A stretch of 64,000 bases of DNA, from positions 203,081 to 267,080 of the forward strand of contig LSRX01000434.1 in NCBI GenBank assembly GCA_001939145.1, in the 5' to 3' direction. The notes under the pieces were generated by a model. That model saw nothing but the letters and a program-made list of their open reading frames with translations, searched no databases and was not told where the DNA came from. Source of the DNA: Symbiodinium microadriaticum. Lineage: Eukaryota; Sar; Dinophyceae; Suessiales; Symbiodiniaceae. Each line of letters begins with the position of its first letter. The first letter of the stretch is position 1. Of this stretch, positions 11,713-22,877 are shown piece by piece. The position numbers were made by a program, and so were the translations under genes.

Positions 11713-12238
11713 GTACAAAAACACTCTGACGAAAATCTTGGGGTGTTGTACGTTCTCTGGTCTGGGTGTGTTGGGGTGGTGGGATGTTTTTCGAGCCTGA
11801 ACCTTTCGCCGCCAGGGAATTCTGATTTGGAGTTTTGGGCGCTCGAAGCCATGAGCCGAAGCGTATCTGCAACCATTTAACCTTAGAAAACTTTGTAAAG
11901 CCCGGTAAAGAGACCTTGCAGCAGCAGCCCTGCAAGGCGATGGAAGTCAGCAGTGCTTGGTCAGAAGTTGAGGTGCGACTTGCTGCCGGGATTCTGTCTT
12001 ACGATCAGGGCTGATAGCAAGAGGCAAGCAAAGTTTGTTAACCCGCAGCCGAGGCATGGTCTGTTTCAGCAACATAGGCTGTTTTATACGGGTTGGAAGC
12101 GGGTTCTTTCGCGGATGGGCACACAGATAGTTAGATAAGTAATTAGATGCCAGATGTGCCAGATGTAGATGTGAAGGAGAGAGCGAGATACAACAGAACA
12201 CCTTACATGTCATGTGTACTACTCTATGCATGCATTTG

Positions 12239-12352
12239 ATGAATTCCTTATGTCGTGTGCTCATGCAGACTCAGACCATGCGTCGTTATGTCTGGAGGTC
12301 CTTGGTTCTGCACAGAACTGTTTTCCAGTGGATGGTCTGCTACGTGTCATGA
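12239..12352 (+). CDS. Exon candidate, Arg/Trp helix (gene group A)
   Basis: Frame MNSLCRVLMQTQTMRRYVWR, then SLVLHRTVFQWMVCYVS and TGA. RRYVWRxxxxHRTVFQW has the aromatic/basic spacing of the Sfi1-like helices at 6.9, 8.3 and 18.0 kb. An overlapping frame (MHAFDEFLMSCAHADSDH) is the main competitor, so confidence is modest. Confidence 0.33.
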   Translation: MNSLCRVLMQTQTMRRYVWRSLVLHRTVFQWMVCYVS

Positions 12353-12634
12353 AGTCCATGAAATCCCGCAACTCTGAGCCGATGCTACACTGGATGCCAT
12401 GCCGTCAAACCCGAGGCACAGGCATCCCCAAGCGTCGAACCCGAACTCCCAAATGTGCAGTTTTTATACCATGCATCCTTATATACACCCAAAACCCCGA
12501 GCACTTCAAAGCCGGAAGGCCCCGTACCGGAACTCCAACATATTCTTTTTTTGAGGCAACTCGACTGCATGGTGGTCAGTGAGAAGCCAGGCACGTTGAG
12601 ATGCATTGCATGCGGACTTCCACACCTTCTCTAG

Positions 12635-12716
12635 AACTGGAACCCAAGCGTGGAAAGGTCGTGAGCGGGCCTTGGCGAAGATTCGCTGGCTTCGAAGCAG
12701 CGTGCGGCAACGGAAG
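12635..12716 (+). CDS. Exon candidate, basic helix (gene group A)
   Basis: Frame TGTQAWKGRERALAKIRWLR, then SSVRQRK, preceded by TCTCTAG and followed by CGGAAG|GTGG, a usable GT donor. The Arg/Lys/Ala/Trp helix fits the recurring pattern of this region. Confidence 0.4.
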
Positions 12717-13287
12717 GTGGAATTGGGCTGTGTGCTTGGAGATTCATTCAGAAACCTAGGGGAATCTTAATATTGAGAGTTTCGGAGAGTTTCGGTTGTC
12801 ACAGTCATCTAAAGGAAGCGCAGCAAGCAGCCGGATTTGCGCTCCTGCCCTTCCCATCTCTACTTCTCTCAAAATCCAAAGTCCCAAGCACGAGCGAAGT
12901 TTTGAGCTGCAAGGCTGTATGATTCAAATTCTGTAAAGCATTGCGAAAACACTTTCACACTGTGAACGCCACGAAAGGGCTGTTCTACGAGGCTTCTCTC
13001 TTACCTTCAAAGCAAGGCCTTGAAACCCTGTGACTCCTTCAGCCCTTCAGCTGGCAGGTGCTCCTCTTTCGGGCCTGGATCGAAATCTCGGCACCTCAGT
13101 CGCTCTCGTCATGTAGGGGTCGGGGTGCTTTATACCTAGAGCACAGAACTCTAAATTTCTGCAAGGGCTCAGATTAAGATTACATAGTTACTTGGTTAAT
13201 GAGTGAAGCTGCAAACAGGTTTTCAATCAAACTTCGCTCCATCTATGGGGTTCTTGAGTGGCGCAATCATGTCTGAAGTTTGGAAAT

Positions 13288-13398
13288 CTGTATTCCGGCT
13301 TCCAGCATGGACTCATGCTTCTTGATCAGGAGTTGAAGGGTTTAGCGAATGTGCGTTCGGAGACGTTCAGGGCCGGCTGCGAGAGACTCCTCAGACAG
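13288..13398 (+). CDS. Exon candidate, helical (gene group A)
   Basis: Frame LYSGFQHGLMLLDQELKGLA, then NVRSETFRAGCERLLRQ, ending CAGACAG|GGT. A well-formed amphipathic helix. A second likely exon in the same frame follows at 13456. Family not recognised. Confidence 0.45.
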
Positions 13399-13455
13399 GG
13401 TGTTATCACAGTGTGTTCCTCTGTTCCTTTTTGCTCAGGACGCCTTTTCTTAAGG

Positions 13456-13563
13456 GGAGCTGTAGAACAGTGTCAGAGTTCAAGAATCACGTTTGAGAGA
13501 ACAGCAGGCCACGAGGCAAGCATGGTCTTTCGTCGTTTCCTTGCGATGCAGGTTGGGCAAGCG
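13456..13563 (+). CDS. Exon candidate, helical (gene group A)
   Basis: Frame GAVEQCQSSRITFERTAGHE, then ASMVFRRFLAMQVGQA, before TAG. It shares its reading frame with the preceding candidate, with lower-quality sequence (ITVCSSVPFCSGRLFL) between them, suggesting a short in-frame intron. Confidence 0.42.
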
Positions 13564-14694
13564 TAGAGTCCTGCCTAAGGTCTGAGGATGGAAGACTTTG
13601 ACATTCCCGAACCAATCTCAAAACTCAGCAACATACAGAGTCATACTCTTTGAATGCCATCGGAGCCGCATTGAAGACGATCAGACAAGGCTGCCTCACA
13701 AGAGCCATGGTCTAATCGACATCATGGATTCCCAGACAAAAGCAACAGTCAGTTCAGGCAGAGTGGCGCCAGAAACGGATGCACAAGGCCACGGCAAGCA
13801 GGCTTTTGGCTTCAGTTTGCGTTGTGTACCGATTTCTCGGCTCAGTTCGCAGGGTCGAATCAAACTTGTGACGCCAAAGAAACCTCATGGATTGCTGCGG
13901 GTGACGTTCGCTTCTCTGCAGGATGGACTGATGCAATGATTTGGGTTCCCCGCGCCGTGGCAACAAAAAACACCACCACAACATCATTTTCTAGAACTTT
14001 GATGAACGTAGTGATGAACGTAGTGTAATCTCGCCGATGATCCATATCTATCCGTGAAGCTGGACTAGGATTGTTGGTTGGCAAGAGGAGCACGTTCCGC
14101 TCCTAGAACATTGAAAACCAAGCGTGGTGTGGTGTGTCAAAGACCCTCCCCCCACGAAAGCCTCAAATCCGAAGCCCTTCAGACCCCAAGCCCTAAGTGC
14201 TGACGGGAAACAAGCTGTGGCCTTTGCATGACATACTGGTATGAATGCTACATGATAGAAGTCACGCCCAAAGCGGTCGAAGAATTTCGCCCCCTGCCCC
14301 GGTGCCCTGCAGGACCGGTTCGTGGCTTCGGCCCAGCAGGAGACGATTTCACGGTTTGGATTTTGGGATTAAGGATTCTTATGTCGGGCCTTTACAGGCC
14401 CGGGGGTACTCTAATCTGCAGGTTCAGTGCTTTTAGGCGTCAGCTTGTCAAGTCTCAAGATTGTGATGCACTCGTGCTCCTGTGGAGGTGTTGAGGGCTT
14501 CGCTGTTGGGAGGCTGGGAGGTTATGAGTCGGCAGCAAAAACAGGTAGAAGAGGGTGAACTCAGTTCGCGGTAGAGTATTCGGACCTACCAGAAGGCGTT
14601 CAGCTCTTGAAGACTAAGGGAAAGCCCTTGATGCACAAGGGGGCCAGTTTGGTTTGGGCGTGGGTTGCCTCTAGTTCATTGCAATGCGCGGTCG

Positions 14695-14790
14695 AATCAG
14701 CGGAGACAGGAAGAGAGCCTTACGGTGTCCATGCTCCTCAGAGCTTGGCAAGGCCTGGCAGGAGAAATAGCCAGAGCTTCTTCAAGCAGG
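14695..14790 (+). CDS. Exon candidate with Sfi1-like helix (gene group A)
   Basis: Frame NQRRQEESLTVSMLLRAWQG, then LAGEIARASSSR, ending AGCAGG|GC. MLLRAWxxLAxxxxRA matches the repeated LLxAWxxxxxxxxR style seen at 8.3, 18.0 and 27.4 kb. The overlapping frame (VHAPQSLARPGRRN) is weaker. Confidence 0.45.
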
Positions 14791-15889
14791 GCTTTGGGGG
14801 ATGTAAGAGGTTTTGGTTTTGAGGTCCACGTGCGTGTATTCCAAAGCATTCGCAGCGCATCTGCAAGCGCACGTGAGGAAGGATTTGGAGGTCTCAGACT
14901 CACAAGCCTGATGTGAGAGCACATGCAGCTGAAAGTCGCGACATCTACCCAGAGCCACAAAGCTGTGCAGATCTCAGTTAGTAAACCCTGCACTTACACC
15001 AACTGCAAGCCAACAGGCGACCCTCCCAGATTCAAGAACTTCCAAGACCGCACTCCAGTGCCGCGGCCCGAAAAGATCCGCCCTGGAGGTGCTGCGCGGG
15101 CCGAGCTCTGTGCCAAGCGGGAGGTACCTCGTCTCTCCGAAGACTCACAGCTTGCACCGCAAGCTTCTTTTGCTCCCACTTGGAGCTTGGTCGGTAGCCA
15201 GCGTTGTGTTCTCGTCTGGGACTGGATTGTAGGCTTGCGGGGCACGCTGGCTTGGTTGGTTCAACTGCAGTGGCGAATGGACCTGGAGTTGTTTATCGCC
15301 TTTCGGATTCAAGACAGCGAGTCCTGTTTCGACCTCTGATGTCTTTACGCTTGACAGACTTTTAGACTTCCGCTGAAAGTCGCTTGGACCTTCAGCAGGC
15401 CCGGTGCAAAGTTTAGGAACATCGTATGCCATGAACCCTCGAAGCATCCAAGCCCACACCCACTGCAAAATAAAAAGGCACGACACCGACTCGACCCCAA
15501 AACTCCTCAAACCCAAGCCGGTAATGAGGAACTAAGCAGCCCGGCCCCTGGCAAAGGCTCAGCTGCAGCAGCTCAAGGCCAAACACAAGGCAAACGTGCA
15601 TGAGGGTTTGAATTGCAAAGCTCGAGCTTGGGATGTTAGACTTTCAGAGATCTGAGATGAGAGTAAAGTTGAGACATTCACAGTACCGTGGTTTCGGACT
15701 GGGGGCAGGTTCTCAGAAGAGCTTCTCGACTTTTCAGCTGCGCTCAGAATCTGACTTCATCCCAAAACGAGAAGTCCCTGAAGCCGAATCCGGATCATCC
15801 ATGGAGAGCAGCTCTGGTTTGCTGCTCTTAGGCGATGAGTTCATGACCTTGTCGACCTTTGCACAAAAAGCTCTACACTACATGGCCAG

Positions 15890-15979
15890 GAGGAATTAGA
15901 AGAGCTCCGGGAGAGCTTTATCGGCCGAATGCGCCAAGAGAAGGTGGTGCATGCTCGCTTTGTTGTTGGCGCATTGAAG
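15890..15979 (+). CDS. Exon candidate, coiled-coil (gene group A)
   Basis: Exactly 30 codons: EELEELRESFIGRMRQEKVV, then HARFVVGALK. The left border is GGCCAG|GAG; on the right AAGG|GTTCAG gives a GT donor. There is a strong Glu/Leu/Arg heptad pattern, and the frame is missed by simple ATG-to-stop scanning because it has no start codon near its left end. Confidence 0.53.
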
Positions 15980-16262
15980 GGTTCAGAGCCTGGCAGTCGG
16001 GCTTTGGAATTCCAGCTTAAACTGTTGAACCTAGGCTATTTCGAGCTGCCCGTGGGGTCATCGTCGTAGTAGAGGCAGCGGTCGTGGTAGCGATGGTACT
16101 GTAGTGTTAGTTTGAGTGTTCGTGCTTGCATTCGCAGGCGCAGTCGTTGTGGATGTGGGAGTGGTAGTGAAATTATGCGAGCCTTCGGGGTTTTTGGCGC
16201 TCAGGGTCTAGAGAGGGGGGGGGGGGTGGGGGCCGGGTGTTCTCTCGCCACTGCACAGCGCG

Positions 16263-16374
16263 GTGAAGGATCCCTTGAAGGCACCCAAATATGCCCTGCG
16301 CAAGCTCTGCTCCCTTCATCTCCAGGAGGCTCAGCTTGAGGCACGCCAGGAGGCGCGCTTTGGGGGAAGCAAAG
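16263..16374 (+). CDS. Exon candidate with canonical donor (gene group A)
   Basis: Frame VKDPLKAPKYALRKLCSLHL, then QEAQLEARQEARFGGSK, ending CAAAG|GTGAGA, a near-consensus donor. The protein texture is clearly helical and charged. The frame lacks an internal ATG and sits inside a larger shadow frame. Confidence 0.53.
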
Positions 16375-17300
16375 GTGAGAATGGTCGTAACTGGCTATGA
16401 CTTTCAACCAGCGCCCCTTTATTTTCCTAAGAGCTTCCAAACACTGAAGTCCCAAAACTGAAGCAGGACCGCAAGCTGCTTGGGGCCCAGGCATCAAATC
16501 GGAAGTGCAGTGTGGGAATCCCAATCCTGACAGGGGTCCCCGAACCACAACCGGCAACCACTCGCCCCACCAGAATGGACTGTAAACACGTAGAGTTGAT
16601 CGCCAAGAACTGTGCTGTACCAGGACCTACTAGGTGAGCGCAGAGTCTCGACTACTTCGATGGGAGCATAGACTAAACTGTGACCTCAGGAAACATTGAC
16701 TGCTAAGGCTGCTACTAATAAGGAAAAATTAGGCTACATAGCCACAATAGCTGCGATTCAACAAGTCAGCTCATATGAACTCTGACTGAAGCTAGTCACT
16801 CTACATACCTTCTTCGCGGTCTTCAGTTTACGGCCATGTCAAGCGTCAGCCGCCCCCCTCCTCCGCAATCCTCTGCTAAAATCGCCCACCACACACACGG
16901 ACAACATTTGGAAAAGCAAAGACCCTGAAGACTAGACCCACAAAGCCCCTTCAAACCCCAAGCCTAAAGACGCCTTCTGCGAGCCCGGCCCCTGTCCGCC
17001 CAGAACTTGCGGAAGCATTGGGCCGGTTCCCAGGAGGTCCCCTCGGCTCGGGACGGGATCTCGTCAGCGATCAGGGGAGCTTCGACATTGGGGTTGAGGT
17101 CCTGCTTCGGGGAGTCTGAGTCTTTGTTTTTCGTGTTTTGGGGCATTGCAAGTCCAAAGCACGGGAAAATCTCACTCCCAAAGCACCACCATGAAGCCCA
17201 ACCAAAAACCAAAAAGCGTTCATCGCAACTGTTGTTGCTGTTGCTTAGCTGTATCTTCATCGAGCCTTAAGCCTGTAGGGCCACAAGGACGAATTTGAAG

Positions 17301-17441
17301 CAGACCCAAATCGACGTTGCAGTTCGTACGAAGGAGCAGGAGCAGCGGCCGCTACCACGATTGAAAGCCAGAGCAAAAGCATCGCTGACAGGCGCTCCGG
17401 TCCAACTCCTTCAAGTCTTGGCGCGACTATGCGCTGACGAC
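17301..17441 (+). CDS. Exon candidate, basic (gene group A)
   Basis: Frame QTQIDVAVRTKEQEQRPLPR, then LKARAKASLTGAPVQLLQVL and ARLCADD, before TAG. Left border TTGAAG|CAG. Similar in style to other exons here; the family is not recognised. A GCAGA pentamer run (17498-17525) and a GA run (17974-17998) follow in non-coding sequence. Confidence 0.42.
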
Positions 17442-17997
17442 TAGGACTGGGGGCTTGGAGTTGGGCTGCAGCCGCTCGCTTCTGCTTTGCTTTTTGTGCA
17501 GAGCAGAGCAGAGCAGAGCAGAGCTCTCCCCCTTAGCCTTCCTCTCTCGCAGCTCTCGCTCGCACGAGCGGCGGGAGGCGGCAGCGCCTGCTCCAGTCCG
17601 CGGCGTTGCAGCGCGGGGAGGCGGCGGCGCAGCGCGCCGCTGCCCGGGGTCCTGGCTCAGGAAGACGGGAAGGGACGCGGCCGCGGGGGGGGATGACGAT
17701 AGGTCTCTTTGGTCATCGATTTGGCGGCGTGTCGTGTAACATACAGCTACGGCACGATTGAATCGGGCTGTTGGCGTGGCCATGCACTGGAACTTTGGAC
17801 AAACATTCCAAGGCATGCGCCTACGCCGGCTTACACGCACCATTACTTACCCACACTCTGACTCTTCGGGACTCTGACTCTGGGAGCGAGTCAGATGTTG
17901 CAAGTGTGCATAACTCCGACATCGCGCGTCCCGAATCAGCTCACGAAGCAGCCTCAACCTTCAGTCCCGCGGAGAGCGAGAGAGAGAGAGAGAGAGA

Positions 17998-18188
17998 CCG
18001 AGGCTGGCCTCATGCAGTCGCTGCTTGGAACAGCCTTCGGGGCCTGGGCCGAAGACTGCCGAAGGACGAAGGCGGAAAGCAAGTTTCGGGAGGGCGGAGG
18101 GCGTTTGTACCAAAGACCCACCAGGCTCAGGAAGGAGTTCAGTTTAGCATGGATGTCAGCCGGGGCTTTGAAAGAGCTGAGACAGCTT
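17998..18188 (+). CDS. Exon candidate with Sfi1-like helix and GTAAGT donor (gene group A)
   Basis: Frame GLMQSLLGTAFGAWAEDCRR, then TKAESKFREGGGRLYQRPTR and SLAWMSAGALKELRQL, ending AGCTT|GTAAGT, a consensus donor. LLGTAFGAWAEDCRR is the best Sfi1-like helix of the window and parallels the exon at 6864. If the series is one gene, this lies near its 3' end, shortly before the PGK promoter region. Confidence 0.48.
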
Positions 18189-18407
18189 GTAAGTCCTTTG
18201 GGCTTGAGAAGGGTTACGAGACCGGGAAAAATCATTGGGGCCTTGGTCCGCTTGGCTTTCCTCTGCGAAGTTGGGACATTATCTTGGTTAACATCAGAAC
18301 TTCCAAAGGGGATTTCAGGCAAGAGTTGTGCAGTCCCTGCCCGCGAAACTGCGGAGTTGATGCGTTGAGCCAGGAACTAAGAGTCACCAGTTGAAGCTAC
18401 CTGATTC

Positions 18408-18602
18408 TTGGAAATTGGCGTCGCGGCCTTCGTGAAGGCCGCAGGAAGACAGACGCTGGCCAAGTCGATGCTGCAGCGACAGCTGGCGGGGACGAGGTTC
18501 GATGGAAGGAACCGAGACATTGTCAGGGATAGGCAGCTGTACTTGAAGGGGCTACGGGTTTCACGGGCTGTGGATGCTACTGTAGTTGGCGCCTGTCCGT
18601 AG
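18408..18602 (+). CDS. Exon candidate, helical (gene group A, terminal?)
   Basis: Frame AAFVKAAGRQTLAKSMLQRQ, then LAGTRFDGRNRDIVRDRQLY, to TAG at 18600. Ala/Arg/Gln helix texture. If real it could be the last exon before the intergenic region upstream of PGK. An overlapping frame is less protein-like. Confidence 0.32.
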   Translation: MEIGVAAFVKAAGRQTLAKSMLQRQLAGTRFDGRNRDIVRDRQLYLKGLRVSRAVDATVVGACP

Positions 18603-19074
18603 TTACGTCTTGGTTTTGCAAGCCAGACAAAGGCCCGAAGCACTTGACTCAAAAGTCATGCGCCCTGTGGCACCGTGGTCCATCATAATCCTCCTCAGTA
18701 CTTCAAGAAACGTCCATGCTTGAAGCCTTTCAGGGAGCAGACCCTGTCGACTGCCTTCACCGGATGGCGCCAACACCAGAGGGTCTCGCAGGCCTTGCAG
18801 AAGGGGGGGGCAGTCCGATCAGTGTTGGGGTGATTGCTCTGACCCGCTGGAGATTTTGAGGACTTTCGGTTTAGGCATGTTGAGATTGTTGCACAGGGTT
18901 TAGGGCTTCTGCAAACGACGTGGACGGTTCGATTGTTTGTCTTGCACATTGCCGCAATGGCAAAATGGAAGTGGGACCACCATAAGGACCATAAAGATCT
19001 TGCTGGATGCTGTGTCGGCACCGGAGCCGTTCGAGCAGGTCCCCGATACCGCCCATCGCCCTTCTCTTCGCACG
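18603..19074. other. Upstream region of the phosphoglycerate kinase gene
   Basis: The frame of PGK stays open back to 18937 (an earlier ATG), but residues before 19075 do not resemble a signal peptide, so I treat this as 5' untranslated or promoter DNA. No TATA box or intact trans-spliced leader sequence was seen, as expected for dinoflagellates, where the leader is added in trans. Confidence 0.5.
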
Positions 19075-22000
19075 ATGGCTCGCTCGTCGAGTGTCCTTGC
19101 AGGCGGCCTGCTGGGTGCCGCCTCCCTGGGAGGCCTGGCCTTCCTGGCACCCGGCCAGAGCCGACAGGTCGAGGTGCAGAGGGAGGTCGCTGTGGCTGCA
19201 CAGGCCCCAGGCTTCTTGGCATCCACGTCCAGCACCGGCAGTGCTGCCCAGGGCGTCACGGGCGCCTTGGCCGTGGCCGGCTTGAGCGTCGCGGCCGTGA
19301 GAGGTGCATCTGCCGCATCCCGCCAGAAGGGCATCAAGCCTCGGGCGGCCAAGAGCGTCGTCGCCTGCAACTCACTGGCAAAGTTGAAGATCGACGAAGT
19401 GGACCTTAAGGACAAGCGCGTCTTCATCCGAGTTGACTTCAACGTCCCACAGGACAAGAAGGACCCGAACATCATCACCAACACGGCCCGAATCGATGCG
19501 GCGCTGCCCACCATCAAGTATGCCCTCGACAACGGTGCCAAGTCCGTGGTCCTGTGCTCGCACTTGGGCCGCCCCAACGGCCAGAAGGACGAGAAGTTCT
19601 GCGGCTTAGGGTGTTAACTTTCTTGCCTGTCTGGGTTTAGGGCATAAGAAGTGTTCGAAACCTTTTTTTTGGGACCTTGAACCCAATAAGTGTGTTGAAT
19701 CTGCTGCCCCGAAATAAAGCAGAAGTCAAAACACTTCCGACAAAACAAAGGCAAACCACCCTGTGCCACGTCCCCGCGTCTGTCTCCCAAGCCTCCCAAG
19801 TCCCGGGCTTTCGCTTCAAAAGAATCTCTGGAAGACTGTCAGGCAATATTTATGACAGTCTCTCCCATTCTCTCAGTTCTCTCGACTCACAAGACAGTGT
19901 GAGGCAGAATTCAAGCGCAAGTCCCCTTCGGGATTGATTGACGCGGGGTTCATTTTACGAGACCGAAACAATCGAGGAACACATGTTTTCTGCAATCACA
20001 GAAATTCGTTCTCTCACACTCTATCTCTCTGCTTTTTTGGCGTGAAACATGTGTTCTTTTTGGGCTTAGATGCTCCTGAATCTTGCCTCTCGAAAGTCTG
20101 AGTCTGGGGAGTATGTAGTCTATCGTATGGCTTTCTTTTATTAGGCTGAGTAGGAGGAGGGGGGGGTCAGATCTTTATAATACACTTTTTTCCGGACATG
20201 TGTGTGTTTCTTTAGTGGAGGTGGGCGACGTGGCAAACCAAAATTCGCAAAATTGTGCTGATTTTTTTTGGTCGGGTGACCGGAGACCTTTTCCAAAACC
20301 TGGTAGGCTCGCCGGTGCTTCCTCCGAAAGAAGTGTTTTGACCCCATCTTTTTAAAAAATAGGTGTTGTTGTTCCTTGCTTTTTTCATTCAAGCAAGTGT
20401 TTTTGTTGTTACCCTCTCTTTTTTAATAATTGTGCCGTTTCCCCCCCCCCCTTCGGCCGCCCCTAGAGTCTTTCTCCGCCGCGTTTCCGTTGTTTGATTT
20501 TTTGTCAAGATACCTGGTTGATTTTGGTGAAACTTGGATGATTTTTCAGTAAACCTGGTTTTTTCAGCAAACCTGGTTGATTTACGGTAAACCTGGCTGA
20601 TTTTCGGTAAACCTGGATGATTCTCGGTAAGCCTGACTGATTTTCGGTAAACCTGGTTGATTTTCGGTAAACCTGGTCCGGTGAAACCTGGTTGATTTTG
20701 GTGAAACCTGGTTGATTTTCGGTAAACCTGGTTGATTTTAGTGGGCCGGGCCGAGGATGATAGTTGCAAGTTGCAAGAACACAATTAGTTCTCACTCTTT
20801 ATTTCTCGCTCTTTCTGTATTCTTTCGTTCATCCGAAAACACACAGAGCAAGGCCTAGCAAGCCCAGCCCCGAACTTCCCAAAACTGAGCAAAGTGTTTC
20901 GGGATCTTGAGGAGAGGAATGTCTCCCGCAACGTGTGCCTTTTTTCTCGCCTTTTTTGGGATGAGGTGTGTTGTCACTGCCGCTTTGCGGTCAGCTGCGT
21001 TGCAACCATATATCAAAGCAACGAAACCAGCAAACACACTTATATTTTTCTTAAAGCGGGGAAAATGTACCCCAGGCACAGACAAGAAAGTTATTGGGTT
21101 TTTTTAGGGTCCTTAAAACTAAGCCCCTGACTTCCATTCTCATTTTGCAAGGTTCTCCATGAAGCCGGTGGCCAAGGTGGTCGAGGAGAAGTTGGGACGG
21201 CCTGTGAAGCTGATGAACGATGTGGTCGGCGAGGAGGTCGAGGCTGCCTGCGCCGACCCCGAGCCGGGCACCGTGATCCTGCTGGAGAACTCCCGGTACT
21301 ACGTCGAGGAGGAAGGCAAGGGCAAGGATGCTGATGGCAACAAGGTGAAGGCCGATGCCGACCAGGTGAAGGAGTTCCGTGCATCTCTGGCCAAGCTGGC
21401 TGACATCTACTGCTCCGATGCTTTCGGCACTGCCCACCGTGCCCACAGCTCCATGGTCGGAGAGGGCTACCCCGTGAAGTGCTCTGGCTTCCTCCTGGCC
21501 AAGGAGCTCGACTACTTTGCCAAGGCAATGCATCCAGTCGGCTGAGATATGAGTGTAGTGGGCCTCACCTACCCAACATGTGCCAGGTCAGACGAAAGGG
21601 GCATGATATGTTAGCTGGGAGATTGGGTTTGCTTGATTGTTTGATTACTTGGGACGTGCCAAGGGACATTCAGCTCTTCAACCATGGCAAGAGTAGTTCA
21701 AGAGAGAAAGTGCCATTGTTACAGCTTGAAATCCATGGAGTTCCTCTTAGACAGACCCGCCCACGAATCGTCCTCGTGCCCTTCTTACCAAAGTTTTGAG
21801 GTGGTCGACGCGCCCACTAGGCCAGTGTGCGGCATCCTTGGCGGAGCGAAGGTCGCAGACAAGATCCAGCTGATCATGAACCTCTTGGACAAGGTTGACA
21901 TCATGATTATCGGAGGAGGCATGGCTTTCACCTTCATCAAGGAGGCCGGTGTGGACATTGGCAACTCCCTCTACGACGAGGAGGGTGCCAAGCTGGTGCC

Positions 22001-22679
22001 GGAGATCAAGAAGAAGGCTGAGGAGAAGGGTGTGGAGCTAATCCTGCCCGTGGACTTCGTGTGCTCCTCCAAGTTCGGAGATGATGGCGAGATCCAGGAG
22101 GGCGACATGAGCACAGGCGTTCCCGAGGGCTTCTTGGGTCTCGACATTGGCCCAAAGTCCATCGCCATGAACGACGAGGCCAGTGTTGGGTTGGCTTGCA
22201 GCTCCAGGTTAGGAGGTTTGCCAGCTTTGTGCTAGCACGACCCTCAATCGGATAATGTGGCAGGCCATCAAGAAATCCAAGACGATCGTTTGGAACGGTC
22301 CTATGGGCGTGTTCGAGATGGAGGCCTCGACATGATGAGAGGGCACGATGTCGCTTTCAGACTTTCCATGGTGCTTTCTGTCGTCTTTCCTCGCATAATT
22401 GCGTCTGAGTCTGAACATGTCTGTGCCCACAGCTCATTGTGGCAGGCCTTTGAGAAGGGGACGAAGCAGATGATGGAGACCATCGTGGCAGTCACCAAGG
22501 AGGGTGCCGTCTCAGTCATCGGTGGAGGCGACACTGCGACTGCTTGCAAGAAGTACGACACCGTGGACAAGGTCTCTCACTGCAGCACCGGCGGTGGTGC
22601 ATCTCTCGAGCTTCTGGAGGGCAAGCTCCTGCCCGGCGTGGCCGCTCTGGACGACTCCAAGGCCATGGCAGATGCTTAA
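19075..22679 (+). CDS. PGK: Phosphoglycerate kinase, plastid-targeted, five exons
   Basis: Catalyses 1,3-bisphosphoglycerate + ADP <-> 3-phosphoglycerate + ATP; the plastid form runs towards bisphosphoglycerate in the Calvin cycle. Exons by phase and alignment to the conserved family: 19075-19595, 21152-21524, 21801-22178, 22264-22323, 22446-22679, giving 521 residues. Residues 1-95 form a tripartite presequence: a hydrophobic signal (about 7-26) ending in an FLAP motif, a Ser/Ala transit part, and a second hydrophobic stretch (about 61-79), as in class I peridinin-dinoflagellate plastid proteins. The core shows the PGK signature RVDFNVP (119-125), [23 protein letters not shown] (436-442), GGGDT (470-474) and [13 protein letters not shown]. 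No key residue is missing and no frameshift is seen. Introns: one GT-AG (1556 bp) and three GC-AG (276, 85, 122 bp), all followed by G. The start at 19075 is chosen because the signal peptide begins there. Confidence 0.96.
19596..21151 (+). other. PGK intron 1 (GT-AG, 1556 bp)
   Basis: Starts GTTCTG after GAGAA and ends TTGCAAG before GTTCTCC. The sequence AAG-TTCT / AAGGTTCT is therefore repeated at both ends. T-rich throughout, and contains the 21-bp minisatellite at 20504-20745. All frames in it are repeat- or noise-derived. Confidence 0.9.
20504..20745. repeat. Roughly 21-bp minisatellite in PGK intron 1
   Basis: About eleven degenerate copies of GGTAAACCTGGTTGATTTTC, with variants GGTGAAACCTGG and GGATGATT. 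The minus frames made of repeated YRKSTRF/NQV units are artefacts of the 21-base (7-codon) period. Confidence 0.92.
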
Positions 22680-22877
22680 ACAAGTTTTGTCTTACCGGTG
22701 TAACTTTTTCCGAGCCTCAGCCCGTGTTCAGGCGGCCTCTGCAACTTTTAGATAGCGCAGGGGTTGTTTTCCGCAGATGCGGAGTGCACGTGGCATTTCG
22801 ACAGTCATGTCCATTGAGCAGTTCGAAAAAGTCGGCCAGCCGGAAAGGCTTCAGACAAGGATGTTTCCGAGCCTCAA

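Noticed and set aside
11216-11800. 194-codon Ser/Ile/His/Pro repetitive frame
   Set aside because: Product of the CCATCTAT/CTAT microsatellite.
18937-19074. 46-residue N-terminal extension of PGK from an upstream ATG
   Set aside because: The extension is not a signal peptide and would bury the hydrophobic leader that begins at 19075. The downstream ATG gives the expected tripartite presequence.
18695-19577. Minus frames of 175 and 225 codons opposite PGK exon 1
   Set aside because: Mirror shadows of the GC-rich PGK coding strand.
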